64,000 nucleotides of DNA from Strigamia acuminata. Its lineage: Eukaryota > Arthropoda > Chilopoda > Geophilomorpha > Linotaeniidae. How positions within the stretch are numbered: position 1 is the stretch's first letter; each line of letters starts with the position of its first letter. The stretch spans positions 24,483,060-24,547,059 of the forward strand of contig OX442314.1 of the NCBI GenBank assembly GCA_949358305.1, in the 5' to 3' direction. Positions 24,981 through 35,942 of this stretch are shown here, one piece after another. The translations under genes were made by a program, and so were the position numbers. The notes under the pieces were generated by a model. The model was not told where the DNA came from. It saw nothing but the letters and a program-made list of their open reading frames with translations, and made no database searches.

Positions 24981-25470
24981 CTGTATAGAAATACATTTCT
25001 TTTCCTTTTATGCGCCAGAAGATAAGCTAAGTGCTTCATTCGCTAAAAAGTATGCAAAAAAATCTCGCCCATAGTGCGCTTATCCTAATAGACTTACAAA
25101 GTACCCTTGAGAATGGAGACAAAAATAATCAAAAGAGCAAATTACCCCAAAATGAAAATAAACAAGTTCTTGCGTCACTAATGACAAGCTTTTATTATTC
25201 AGACGTGAACAATAAATTACTGTGCCATGTTTTAAATAGCCAGATATCAAAATCTTGCTTATTTTATCATTACATTATTAATTTTTTCTTTCAACAACTT
25301 GCTGCAAAAGACCAAGCAAGCACCGGTTCCTTCCTGGCGGATGTAGAAGCTCAATTAGCATAAAAAATAAAAAGATTTAAAAACAGACCACAATAGTTGA
25401 ATATAAAATTCTTTTCTTGAGCAAATTGTGCATGTAAAAACTAAAAAAAAGTTAGTTTTTTCACTTTCTA

Positions 25471-25567
25471 CTCCCTCTGTCCCAAATTACGGTTTACATA
25501 TTGGTTTTACTTGACTTTATCCTTATTAAAATACACAATTAACATAATTAACTTAAATTATACGGAG
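25471..25567. mobile_element. 97-bp Stowaway-like MITE
   Basis: Starts CTCCCTCTGTCCCAAATTA and ends TTATACGGAG; TA lies on each side. The CTCCCTCyGT start with a TA target is the hallmark described for Stowaway (Tc1/mariner-derived) MITEs of plants. The inverted match at the right end is only about 6 bp (CTCCGT), so either the right end is diverged or the likeness is convergent. Confidence 0.45.
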
Positions 25568-25895
25568 TATTATTTTTTCTAGTTGTGCATCGAATGACTA
25601 AAGTAACAACTACCCTTTTCACGACGTGTTTGCACAGTCGGAGATTCATTCATTGGCAGTTCGAACAACCTAAAGTACTTTGGCAGATGTAATGTCATTC
25701 CAGGTTTGCATACCACGCAGGGAAAACTGCAGTGATGCTAGCAACTGGCCAAAAGTGGGAGAATAAAATACAAATACCATTCCACCCCATGCCTGGCTTC
25801 CAAAGCTTCAGATTCGTTGAAGAGTGAAGAGTTTAATTTACCAAACTGTATGTAAATAATGTGTACTTAGCAGATGAAAAGAAATGAGAGTAAAA

Positions 25896-26142
25896 AACCG
25901 GGCAACCCTTTGGAACCGGTCAAATACCCAACAATGATAAATGCTCCCTCTTCTAGACTAGGGGTGTCCAACATTTTGGCTTCTCCAGGCCACATTAGAA
26001 GAAAAGGAATTGTCTTGAGCCGCACATCAAATACACTAACAGCGTTTCTCAAACCGTGGGGCGCGAGCTGATTTTTGGTGGGGCGCAACAATGTTCAATC
26101 ACTTTGTTGGACACCTCTAAACTGGGCAACCCTTTAGACCGG
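25896..26142 (+). repeat. Direct repeat of about 23 bp bracketing the hAT-like element
   Basis: Segments 25896-25919 and 26120-26142 both read close to AACYGGGCAACCCTTTRGA followed by CCGG. They lie on the two sides of the hAT-like element, the right copy directly touching it. This is too long for a hAT 8-bp target duplication, so it may be an older duplication or part of a host repeat. Confidence 0.55.
25958..26119. mobile_element. hAT-like non-autonomous element
   Basis: Left end CTAGGGGTGTCCAACA and right end TGTTGGACACCTCTA form a terminal inverted repeat with two mismatches. The left half reads TTTTGGCTTC, GGCCACATTAGAAGAA, AATTGTCTTGAGCC and AAATACACTAAC, a string of blocks also found, as far as I recall, in the mammalian hAT-Charlie MITE MER30. 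The right half contains CAGCGTTTCTCAAACC then GTGGGGCGCG, itself typical of hAT termini, so a second hAT end may be nested. No coding capacity. Confidence 0.55.
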
Positions 26143-27264
26143 CTTATTTATGGTGGACTCGCCTGTGCAGGGTCTCGATGGAGTTCACTGTAGTTGAAAA
26201 ATATGTATTGAAACATGCGAGGGAAACACGTGCAACTATAATTAACTATAATCAACTATGATTACGATGTTTCTCCAGAAATTAGATGCTTCAAACTCCG
26301 ATTCTCAATTTACGTTTTCATAATTCTTTTTGGATTTTACTTGAAATATATAATAAAAAATAAAAAAATTAACATTTTTTTGTCCTTTAATTATTCAAAA
26401 ATTTAAAAGCTAAGTTTTCATCCTTGTCATTCATCATCAACTACTATATTAGTTTTTTCTGCAGATTCCCTTACGCTGTAGCATAAATTTTAACTAAAAA
26501 ACAAACAAGCAAACTTTGTTTTATTAGCTAAACAATTCACTCATTTTGAGCAAAAAAAAAATCAGCCACACGCAAACTAAATTGAATTAAACAGATAGTA
26601 AAGCAAGTTGAATAATTAAAAGCAGACATGAAGCGTCTATAAAAAGCGCTGCTATCGTTTCAATTGTAATTAACAACTCTCTCACTTACGAATAAAGCTA
26701 CTGTCTCCTCTTTTCCCAACTATATAATCAATACCTTTGAGGTTTTAACAGCGAGGCAAAAAGCAAGAAAGCCCACTTAACCAGATTCATGTATATGTTT
26801 GTACCGTTTCACGTCGTTTTGGGTGAAACAATAAAACTAAGTGGAAAGAGCATTTTTAATAGACGAAACGAAAATATATGAATATGCAAAAAAACACAAT
26901 AAAGTTAAATACGCCGTGAGAAATTTGTCGCCCATACACATGCTGCTGCCTGATGCAACACAATCCAAAGCTTAATTTTTTTTTACTTCTTGTGCACAAC
27001 TTTATGTTTCACATTTTCTTGCATGTGTTTCCATCTTATTACCCGATGCACAGCTGCGAAAATTCGCGAGAAAAAAAAATACGTTACACTTTTCGTTCGG
27101 TGGAGCACAAAGATCATTCTAGCATGTTATTGCCTCGAATAAAAATGAGAGAGAAGGGAAAATCAAAGTTAGCCCAGCATGCAATATTGCATCAAGAAAA
27201 CCCCAACACGACGGCTAATTTGCAAGCCGGTGCCCGTCCTCGTTGGCTTCACCAGGATCTCTCG
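26143..27264. other. Non-coding AT-rich stretch
   Basis: Nothing supportable apart from homopolymer tracts. The frame 26953-27294 has no recognisable domain. Confidence 0.45.
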
Positions 27265-27278
27265 GTCACCATGGCAAC
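27265..27278. promoter_or_regulatory. RFX X-box motif
   Basis: GTCACCATGGCAAC fits the X-box consensus GTHNCC-AT-RRNAAC bound by RFX factors, often in promoters of ciliary genes in animals. Two more matches lie at 30243 and 32859. No nearby transcription start was identified. Confidence 0.4.
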
Positions 27279-27491
27279 CAAGCATCACTTTTAACAAATT
27301 AATGAAGATTGGTTTGGGCGAATGGAGTAAACATCATTTGTAATTGAGAAGTTGCCTCTAAAAAATAAAGTCAACCCAGGCTGGGGCAAATTAGTGGTTG
27401 AATGACTTCTTAATTAACAAAAAATATCAAATACCAATTTAAAGGAAAACTGAGGTAACCATTCATCAATATCTTACACGTCTTGAAACAC

Positions 27492-28454
27492 TAGGTGCAC
27501 TCAAAGTTTCTGTTTATGTCGCTTTTGACGTTTATATGAACGAAATAGACACCAAAAACAGCGAAAACACATCACCAAAAACCACAAAAACAAAAACCAT
27601 GTTGGAGTTATTTTTGAAATGGTTTATGCAGGGTTTTGGTTTTTACAACCAAATTAAAAATGGCTGCCTCGAAAGTTAGATTGAGGGATCAGACTTACAA
27701 GTATCATAAATACGTTGATCTGATGCATCCACCTCCAAAAAAGTCAGTAAATGCTAATTTGTGTTCAAATAAGGGAGCCACAACCACAATTCGTTGGTTA
27801 AATGAAATAAAAAGAATTTTATGCACCACGTACTCCTGCGGTCGTGACGCAAAAACATCACAACAAACAGGCCTATCTAAAAACGAACCTATTCACAGTT
27901 AAGGTGGAAACACAAAGAAGCGGAAAAAATTCCAAAGCTTGCTAGTACAAGTTTAAAGACGGAGTCATTTACAAGATCACTTCACCTGCTTCTGGCTTAC
28001 CAGCTTAACTGGCAAACTCAAGCTAGCTAGGTAGCTAGCCAGAAATTTCCGCCAAAATCTTCTCCAAGAATTTCCTCACGATTCTGATTGGCTGCCAAAG
28101 TCACATGACCAAAACACCAGCAAGCTTGAAGCTGGTAAATCAAACTCAGTTTGATCGGAGCGGGTGAGTACAAGCTCGCTTCAAAACAAAGCTTTGAATA
28201 AAAACGCAAGCTCGTGTTTGCTCAAGCGGGCGAGTTTTTAGCCGCTTTTTCAAGTAAAAGCAAGCTTTTAAATTTTACCTGCTCGCTTGTGTTTCCCCCT
28301 TTAAGCACGTTTTTGCATACTATTTTGGCCGTTTATATAAACTGCATAAACAAAAACTTTAAATGCACCTAATTAAGTTAATTTTTGCCTTCTGTTTTTG
28401 CTGTTTAAAAAAAGCACCAAAAACCACAGAAACAGAAACTTTGAATGCCACCTA
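27492..28454. mobile_element. MITE with 22-25-bp terminal repeats, carrying a nested MITE
   Basis: Left end TAGGTGCACTCAAAGTTTCT and right end AGAAACTTTGAATGCCACCTA are inverted complements with a few differences. An alternative right end of the same type lies at 28371. The interior contains a segment shared in reverse orientation with 11160-11354. A separate TTA-flanked element is inserted at 27902-28300. The open frame 27636-27902 (88 codons) shows no domain and is not called as a gene. Confidence 0.55.
27902..28300. mobile_element. 399-bp PIF/Harbinger-like MITE, nested
   Basis: Left end AGGTGGAAACACAAAGAAGCG and right end CGCTTGTGTTTCCCCCT are inverted complements, and TTA stands on both sides (27899-27901, 28301-28303). 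A 3-bp TWA duplication with a G-rich end is usual for PIF/Harbinger MITEs. Internally there is a CTAGCTAGGTAGCTAG palindrome near 28022-28037. No transposase frame. Confidence 0.65.
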
Positions 28455-30242
28455 TTGTTTTCGGCCATATGCCATCTATTACTATTTTTTAACGAGTTAC
28501 ACCACTTTAATTTCTTAGCCCATATTTGCAAATGTCAAATGTCAATGTCAACTTTTTCTTTAATCAATCACCGTCTAAGTGGAAGAATACCATCAAATAT
28601 AATTTTCAAAAATAGATAAAAAGCGACTAGAATAGAATTATTGCCCAATTCGTAATATCGTAAAAGCAAATTTCCTTCGCCATAGTTAAATGTAATCATT
28701 TTTAACAGCCAGCTATATTTAAATATTAACGTAATTAAAATCTATTTCAAGTGATAATTACATCAAATAATCAATGATGTGTCACTTCAAAACCCATGAA
28801 AGAAAATTCTTCTCAAGAGACTGATTAAAAAAATTTCTCCCCATATTTTTTTTTTCTTTTAAAAATTCCAACTTCACTTTTTAATGACAAACCGTATAAT
28901 AAAAGTTTTTAAAAAAATCTTCAGAATAGTACAATAGATCGTTATGAAAGTCACTTCTTAAAAAAAAAATTTCACTCGACATTTTAATGATAGATTGCGA
29001 TATTCTTCCACCGTAAAAACGTGATTAATGCAATCTTAACATTTACCTAAAAAATAAAATCTAAAAAAAAAACTAAAAATTAAACATTTTATAAAAAAAA
29101 AAAAAAAAAAAAACTAAAAATAAAACATTTTAGAAAAAAAAAATATTTTTTGTTAACCCTTTCCTTTTTTTCCCCTTCCATTTGACTCTGCTTTGTGGTG
29201 GCTACGAACACACAAGCGAAGCTTTTTGGCATGGTCTCGACTTCACGAGCTGTCGAGTGTAGTGTCTCCTGCCGGCACTGTGCTTAATATTCTTATGGCA
29301 AAATCGATGGCACAGAGGGCGAAAGTCAGCTGCAAATGAAGTGCACTGCCACATCCACATCCACCCTCATTCTGCCATCTTTTCCTCTTGTTGCCTTCTC
29401 CCCGACAATCTCAACGAGGTCACAGCACTAACACCAACAACCCCCGCAAAAAAACATGCTTTTCCAAGCGTCTCCTAAGCTATGCCACGGAAGCATCTGA
29501 AATCAGACCGGTGCCAAACTGTAACTGATTTGCAACTGCAAACGACTGGGGAGAATAGAGTTTCCAATCCGCAGGATGAGGTCGCACTCGTCAGATCAGA
29601 TCACATGTCACATCTGATAATTGCAAACTTTTCCCGCTCCAGACCGAAAGACCACACGCGGAGATAAAAATCAAACATTAGACAAAATTTAATTTCAATT
29701 TCAGTGTCTTCGCAGCTCGTAAATTCCAGATTAAGAGCGCGCTCTTAATTTACCTTTTTTCATCCGACGTGACACAAAGTCGAAAACGAAAATTAAAGGG
29801 CCGCGCGTTGCCACCCGCGTTCCTGGGGGGGGTTATGAAGAGCCCTCTTCAAACCGGCGTCTTCGCAGATCGAGAAAAGAAGCGAATATCGAAGGAACGT
29901 GTCCACTACCACTTATTAGCGAACGAGACACGGCGTAACCCAGCTTAATTAACTCGAGCACCGACCAGCTGACGCGGCTTCGACTCGCCAACTCCCCTGG
30001 CAACAACTCCAGCATCGTCCACGACCTTCGACCCCTTCTGCTAATGTCGAATCCACGCCTCGCATTTAGCTCGTCATTTCGCACGCACTTTTAGGGATTG
30101 CGCTCCAACCTAAACCAAATTAAGTCTTTGACCGCAACCGAGAAAATCAAACGTCGACCGGTCATCGAAAGGCTCAAAGTGCACGATTCTCTATCTATTG
30201 ATAGCAGACAACACATCACTCGTCAGGCCTCGAGTAAACCCA

Positions 30243-30256
30243 GTTGCCATGGCAAC
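30243..30256. promoter_or_regulatory. RFX X-box motif, perfectly palindromic
   Basis: GTTGCCATGGCAAC is a perfect palindrome and an ideal X-box. It sits in a locally GC-richer segment (29780-30410) that may be a promoter region. Confidence 0.5.
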
Positions 30257-32858
30257 CGAGCCAGATGCACCCCTCTCTTCTTTCCTCTTCGATGCCACTG
30301 CAAAGACTTTCCTCTAAAACTCTCGCTACGCAAGAGTAAACATAAGTTGGCCATCATCATCACCATATGCGCATTCGGGCGAGTGCGTCGAGTGAAAAAA
30401 AAGCTGAAATTTTTCAAAGAAGTTTGGCGGAGAAAAAAAAAGAAAAAAAAGAAAAAAATAGAGGAGAAAAAAAAACGTTAAGTGTGGTTTCGTAAACAAT
30501 CGAAAATGTATTGTGTACAGCAGTGGGGTAAAAAGCACGTGTGAAGTGAAGGAGTGGAACGGGCAGAGTGGACGGATCGATTTTATTCCTCAATTTTATT
30601 TTATCTGTAGCAAAGGAAACTAAAGTGGCAGTAGCGGAGCATTAGCACGTGCATTGCATTGCCTTCTAATTGGACGGAGAGGGGTGTTCCATGTTGGATG
30701 GGGCCCAAAAGCCACTCACACCAGGTATTAATGCTTTACACGGGGTTTATTTATCACGAATTTAGCATCTGGATCGACTCACGTGCGCGAGCTAATGCGA
30801 TTAATATATTAGCACACTTTCGACGATGTAGAATTATCGCGTTGCACTTGTAAAATATTCGCTTTGATTAAGTTATGCGCAACTACAACAATAACAGTCG
30901 GTGCAACATGCAGGTTTAACAATTTGACCTCATAAAAATCGTCAAAGTGACATCACTAAATTTCAACCTGTAATCCGACACATGCCTATTCATATTTGCA
31001 TCAAATGTGACATTCGTTTTATTCCGATCGCGTCGCCGAAAACGAGCAATTACTTTTTTTTTTCCTTTCTCGAATTGTTGAATCGAGTTTTTGTTTACTA
31101 CCTAAGCGATTTGTGGTTGGTTGGATGGTCAAACGAGTATTGCACTGTCGACCTAGGTTATCAATTACAAACCAAGACCATTAAAACTGAAAGTCTGCGC
31201 ATTTAATTAGTCCGGCAGGAATTTACGGAGTCGTCACTTGTAATATTCGTACGAATGGTGGTTAACCCGATGAAATTCAAGGCGCATTTGCGAGCCGCAA
31301 ATATTCATGTCGCCCCATCTTCTGACTGAGAGCTGTAATACAGTATTATAGGCACATTCAATAAAGCGTAACACGACCGTGTTAGTCATATTACGACACT
31401 TAACGAAAGAATTTCGTTTGACCCTCGTAACATGACAAAAATAACACGATCTCTGGTAGGTCGTCTCAAGGTCGTGCCACAAGTGTGTTCGTGTTTCCAG
31501 GCAATTTTTTGACACGAGAATCTTGTGTTTATATACTTGTGTTTCCGTAATCTTGCCAACCACGTGACTTCCGGTTACATTACGATAACGTGTGTGCGAT
31601 AAAACGACTTTATCTTGAATAATTGAAGTGATCTTCTTATTTCGAATAACAACAATGTTATAAGTTGAAGAATCATTCAGAATCATAATAGTTTCATTTG
31701 GAAGCATTCAATAATAAGTCATTATTATTTTCATTGTTTTTATTCATTTAAGCAAACTTTAAGTATTTGCTTAACCAATTTGAATTCACCTATTGTTTGC
31801 TTTTATGCCCCTGGAGCTTTCCTGCACTTACCCAAGATATACCTTCCATACTGTATGTACAGAAATGGAAAGAAATGACAATTTTTATTTGTTGTTGTCT
31901 TCAAATTTATAGATCAAAACTGGAAATCAATTTTCTTCCTTAAATTAGTTTATTTCTTCTTCAAACACAATTCAAATTCTATTCCCCAATAAATTTCTAA
32001 AACGACATTTCCTGATTCTGATAAAACGGAACGTTTTAATAAGTAAACTCAATTTACTTTTGCTTCTACAAAAAAAAAATACCAAAAAAAAAAAAAAAAA
32101 CAACCTCAAACACCAATTTAAACCAAAACAAAAAAAATATTATTTTTTTTTAAATTTAAAAAAAAAAAAATAATAATAATTTCCAAATCCAAAAAAAGAA
32201 ACATTAATTCAACGTCACCCTAAATTACAATTCCATCAATCTCAACACAAATTGACAAACTACAAACATAATTGAAAAAAAAAATATAGAAATCCCTAAC
32301 GATGTGTTCAATAGAAGAATAAAACACCCGCAGCACGGAACTGATTGAACAGAATAAGAAGCCTAGTGTGGTCAGCGTGACAGTCCAGTGATGCATGGAT
32401 TTAATAAAGCGGGAAATAACGGCTCGCGAACGAGACCTCTGGTCTTCGATTAAAGCATCCAAACAATAACTCACGCGCAAATTTTCATCAGTTCCCAAAA
32501 ATCATAATGAAAAAAATCCCCCAAAAAAAACTAAATATCGAAAAATTAATCACCACCATACGTAGCGCACCAAGAAAAAAACGAGAGACGGGGGAGCCAA
32601 ATTACCCAAAAACTCGCTAGTCACTTCCGTCGCCATGACAAAGGGCAGAGCAGAGCAAAGCAAAGCAAAGCAGAGCATCGGAATGGCATTCGCAGTTCGC
32701 ACGCCCAGCCAGCGACAGCGAGGGCAAACAGCCGCCCCCACCGATTTGTCCTCGGTTTCCAAGTAGCGGAGGGAGGCGAGAGAAAACAAGTAAATATTTT
32801 TCATCCGTCGACAATAGAGGTGGTTTGGAAGGCGAGTCATTTCCGTCGCCGACACTCG

Positions 32859-32872
32859 GTTGCCATAGAAAC
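32859..32872. promoter_or_regulatory. RFX X-box motif
   Basis: GTTGCCATAGAAAC matches GTHNCC-AT-RRNAAC. It lies in a GC-richer patch (32620-33010). Third match in 5.6 kb. Confidence 0.45.
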
Positions 32873-33835
32873 GGATTGTAAGCAGAAAGCAAACTCGCGT
32901 GCCAATACCAGGTCGAGAGGCAAAAGAGTGAAAGGGGGAGGAGAGTCGAACGCTCGAGAGGTAATCAAAACACAGATTGAAAGGTCATGCCCGGATGCAA
33001 TGCATTCCACGACACACGATTCGCTGCATGGCGAGCAGACTCAAGAAACGAGCGTGCCACATTCACCTGAGTGGACTCGGCCAGTTTCATTTCCAAAATT
33101 ATTGGTCAGCACGAATTCTCCGCATTCTTTTGCGTGCGCGTGGAATTTCTCTTATTTTGCTACAAACTACAAACTACAATCACAGAAATGGAACAACACG
33201 GCACTCGAGGAGCAAAGGAATTGTCAAAAGCAATGCTCCGTGCCTGAACATCGTTGGCACCTGCTTTTCATTAGACGGGAAACTACAATTGCCCCAGCTG
33301 CCCCAAAGCTTTTCTCAACAGCTTTGTAAAACAAAATCATTTCACCAAGAAGGAAATGCTTTATCGTACACCGGATAAATTCAATTAGGGATACCGGTTT
33401 GTACCGTAAATGCTCTAATAGAACGCGGGTGTTCTATTGATAAAACCTAGATTTCCTTAAATTTTTTGGTGTTCTTGATCAATTTAGAATTTTTTTTTAA
33501 AGGCGTTTTGTTCAATTTAGACATCTTTTAAAGACGTTTTGTTCAATTCAAGACATTTAGTTTGGTTATTTGTTCAATTTAGATATTGAACTTAGTGATT
33601 CTGGTTAAAATACAGATGGAATTCAGTCGTTTTGGTCAATTTACACTCGCATTGTATAGGAATCCGCATTCTATTGGCATCTCGCATTATAATATACCAT
33701 TTACGATTATATATTTTGTATTTTGTATTTTATATTTTATATTTTAATGAAAACACAAAACACTAAACTTTTCGTTTTTTATTTATTCATTTTTCAACAA
33801 TTTTGTGCCATTTCAAATTCCAATTTCCAACCGAT

Positions 33836-34028
33836 TTTATATTTTATATTTTGTATTTTGTATTTCATATTTTATATTTTGTATTTCATATTTTATATTT
33901 TGTATTTCATATTTTATATTTTGTATTTCATATTTTATATTTTGTATTTCATATTTTATATTTTGTATTTCATATTTTATATTTTGTATTTCATATTTTA
34001 TATTTTGTATTTTGTATTTCATATTTTA
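33836..34028 (+). repeat. 21-bp minisatellite, about nine units
   Basis: Unit ATATTTTATATTTTGTATTTC, nearly homogeneous, with one extra TTTTGTA insertion near each edge. Because 21 is divisible by three the array is open in several frames on both strands; those frames are artefacts of the repeat. Confidence 0.95.
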
Positions 34029-35083
34029 AATTGTGTATTTGACATAACACAAATTTAATTTTCCAAGGTTTTGTGCCATTTCCAATTTCAATTTACACCG
34101 ACTTCGTGCCATTTGCAAATATGAATCGTGTTGAACAATACTGCGGATTTCCGGCCAATCAAACAAATCATTTATTATAGAAAAAAAAAAATTCTAGAGA
34201 TTGTACGTCGATTGACACAAAACAAAACTCCAAAAGATGGAAAACTAATGCCTAACTTTAGTTTCATAATTGTTATTAATAATTTATCCTCTATTGATAG
34301 CTCAGTCACCATTTGTTGTAATGGTTTCAAAATGCTTACAAATATGGCAAATACATTCGTTGAAATTGTCAAATTGAGCATAAATCATTAATAGCGTGTG
34401 CTAGCAAACCCACAAAAATAAGCGTTCACATAAGCCGATCCAACTTATACACGGACTTTCTTTATCTCTGGTGGAAGGTTGACACGGGTGAAATATATAT
34501 TAGGCATTCAAACGCGATTTAATTTTTAAAATTTAAAATTAAAAGAAAAATATTACTGTATTAAGCAGGTTTCCCAGCCAATCCTATTAACTTTGACCGT
34601 ATTTTATAATGTTGTGGTAATCGTTCTTAATGAATAACTATAGGGAATAGCTCTTAACATTCAAAGGTCAAGTGGTCACCACCTCTTTTGAACGATTTAT
34701 ATTTTATACTTGTACACAAATCTTGAAAATCGTATTTTTAGATTGGCCGTAATGAATAAAACGAGAAGAAATACCTCACCTTTCATTCAGTAGAATCGAT
34801 CTAACGATTTAACATCAATGGCGTTCGGGTCATATCCACATAGGCCTACTCCGAGTCTTCCTTTGTTCACGCTGCGCACGCGCAGATAGCTTGAACAGCT
34901 CACTAACTAAACGTCTTTTTTTTGTAAAATAGATTAGTGCGCTGCTCGGTTTTGTTCGAATAAAGGCTGCAGCTATTTATTTAAAGTGGTTTAAATCAGA
35001 AAAGGAAATCTAAATGACTTTTCGTGTGACAGCTAGTGATTATTTTTGTTATTTTCTTAAAGAATTTAAATTCAACCATTCAC
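34029..35083. other. AT-rich flank upstream of element 1
   Basis: No gene seen. Short frames at 34128-34391 on both strands show no domain. Confidence 0.5.
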
Positions 35084-35087
35084 ACCT
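35084..35087 (+). repeat. Target-site duplication ACCT, left copy of element 1
   Basis: ACCT directly precedes the TG of the 5' LTR and is repeated at 49093-49096 directly after the CA of the 3' LTR. A 4-bp duplication is usual for several Ty3/gypsy lineages. Confidence 0.85.
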
Positions 35088-35142
35088 TGTGACGGTTACA
35101 CTGTCATGCACTTTGTTAGTATAGGACGATTACTTCACCAAT

Positions 35143-35152
35143 AGATGGCGCT
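35143..35152 (+). promoter_or_regulatory. CTCF-like motif in the U3 of element 1
   Basis: AGATGGCGCT, 55 bp into the LTR; the same motif recurs in the 3' LTR at 47558-47567. It could act as an insulator or enhancer-blocking site, by analogy with insulators in insect gypsy elements (those bind a different protein). Motif only. Confidence 0.3.
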
Positions 35153-35544
35153 GATGCGTTTTAGCGGTAAATTCAAATTTCGACAATTTTTGAGTGAATA
35201 AAATATAAATTACTATTTATATTTTATTCCACTGCAACTTTAGACACTTTTAAATACTTTTGGATGTTTAAAAACTAGTTGATTTATTTGTCACATAATT
35301 CTATTGAATTATGTGCAAACTCTACACCTGGTGAAGTCACCCCCCATCACCCACTGTGAGTTGGACTCCTTTTGGATTATAGTCAAAGGGACTTAATCCA
35401 AAATGTGTCCTGCGTATCCAGTTCCTGTAGTGGACCTAGTAGAAGACTATGTCCTGAGTATCCACTTCCTATGATCTGGGATTGGATGGATTTGACTGCC
35501 CAGTGATCCCATTGGATCACTGAACAGCTATTCTCCTCACCGAG

Positions 35545-35550
35545 TATATA
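35545..35550 (+). promoter_or_regulatory. Probable TATA box of element 1 LTR
   Basis: TATATA preceded by a GC-balanced segment (CTCACCGAG); a start site would be expected near 35575. The 3' LTR copy is at 47960-47965. No experimental start is known. Confidence 0.45.
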
Positions 35551-35680
35551 TCCCCCTGCAAAACGGATATAGCTCGCTCTTGTTCTGTTTTTGTTTGATA
35601 CTGATATTACTTGAGCACATATTATACTTCTCTGCGTTCCGACAATCCGTTGTAGAAATACTTTGTATTTAGTGTAAGTA

Positions 35681-35942
35681 TCTAGAGTGGGTAGAAGACT
35701 CACAGACACACTGCCCGCCTCTTCATGCCAACATTCCGTTGTAGAAATGTTGTAACTAGAGTGAGTAATTCACAGACACATTTAAGTGTAGTATCTAGAG
35801 TGGGGTACAACCCACAGACGCACTCCCTCCAGCTTCATGCCAACATTCCGTTGTAGAGTGCAGAATCTAGAGTGGAGTAAAATTCACAGACGCATTGGTA
35901 ATGTAGAATCTAGAGTGGAGTATTTATATTTCACAGACGCAT
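35681..35942 (+). repeat. Degenerate tandem repeats inside the LTR (five units)
   Basis: Five units of the form ATCTAGAGTGGAGTA...TTCACAGACGCA recur between 35681 and 35942, three of them preceded by ATTCCGTTGTAGA or a close relative, with CATGCCAAC as an extra shared block. They lie downstream of the TATA box, so they would be transcribed (R or 5' leader). The same array is in the 3' LTR. Confidence 0.8.

Larger units (their letters stand above)
18692..25470. other. AT-rich non-coding region with simple repeats
   Basis: A-runs lie at about 19040-19062 and 22723-22743, an (A)n-T tract at 22911-22983, a GA run at 23770-23786 and an (AAAT)n array at 24937-24980. A donor-like sequence on the minus strand (TTTCACAG|GTGAGT, near 21190) follows a locally complex stretch 21195-21560 that could be a 5' exon of a minus-strand gene, but I cannot define its protein. 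Other frames lack recognisable domains. Confidence 0.45.
28455..33835. other. Non-coding region with A-rich tracts and X-box motifs
   Basis: A-rich tracts at 29090-29140, 30428-30470 and 32070-32170. The stretch 29780-30410 is GC-richer and contains an X-box; it might be a promoter or 5' exon but I could not define a coding exon. A 157-codon ATG frame on the minus strand (31234-31707) has no recognisable domain, and its sequence is full of repeated CACGA/TCGTG motifs, so it is not called as a gene. Confidence 0.4.

Noticed and set aside
31234-31707. 157-codon minus-strand ATG frame as a host gene
   Set aside because: No domain, repeated CACGA/TCGTG motifs throughout, no splice or promoter context; could not be separated from chance.
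32820-33329. 169-codon plus-strand frame
   Set aside because: Starts at GTG, no recognisable domain, overlaps another frame of similar length and opposite-strand frames.
33836-34028. CRISPR-like or coding interpretation of the 21-bp array
   Set aside because: Units are contiguous without spacers; frames are open in several phases and both strands only because the unit is 21 bp.
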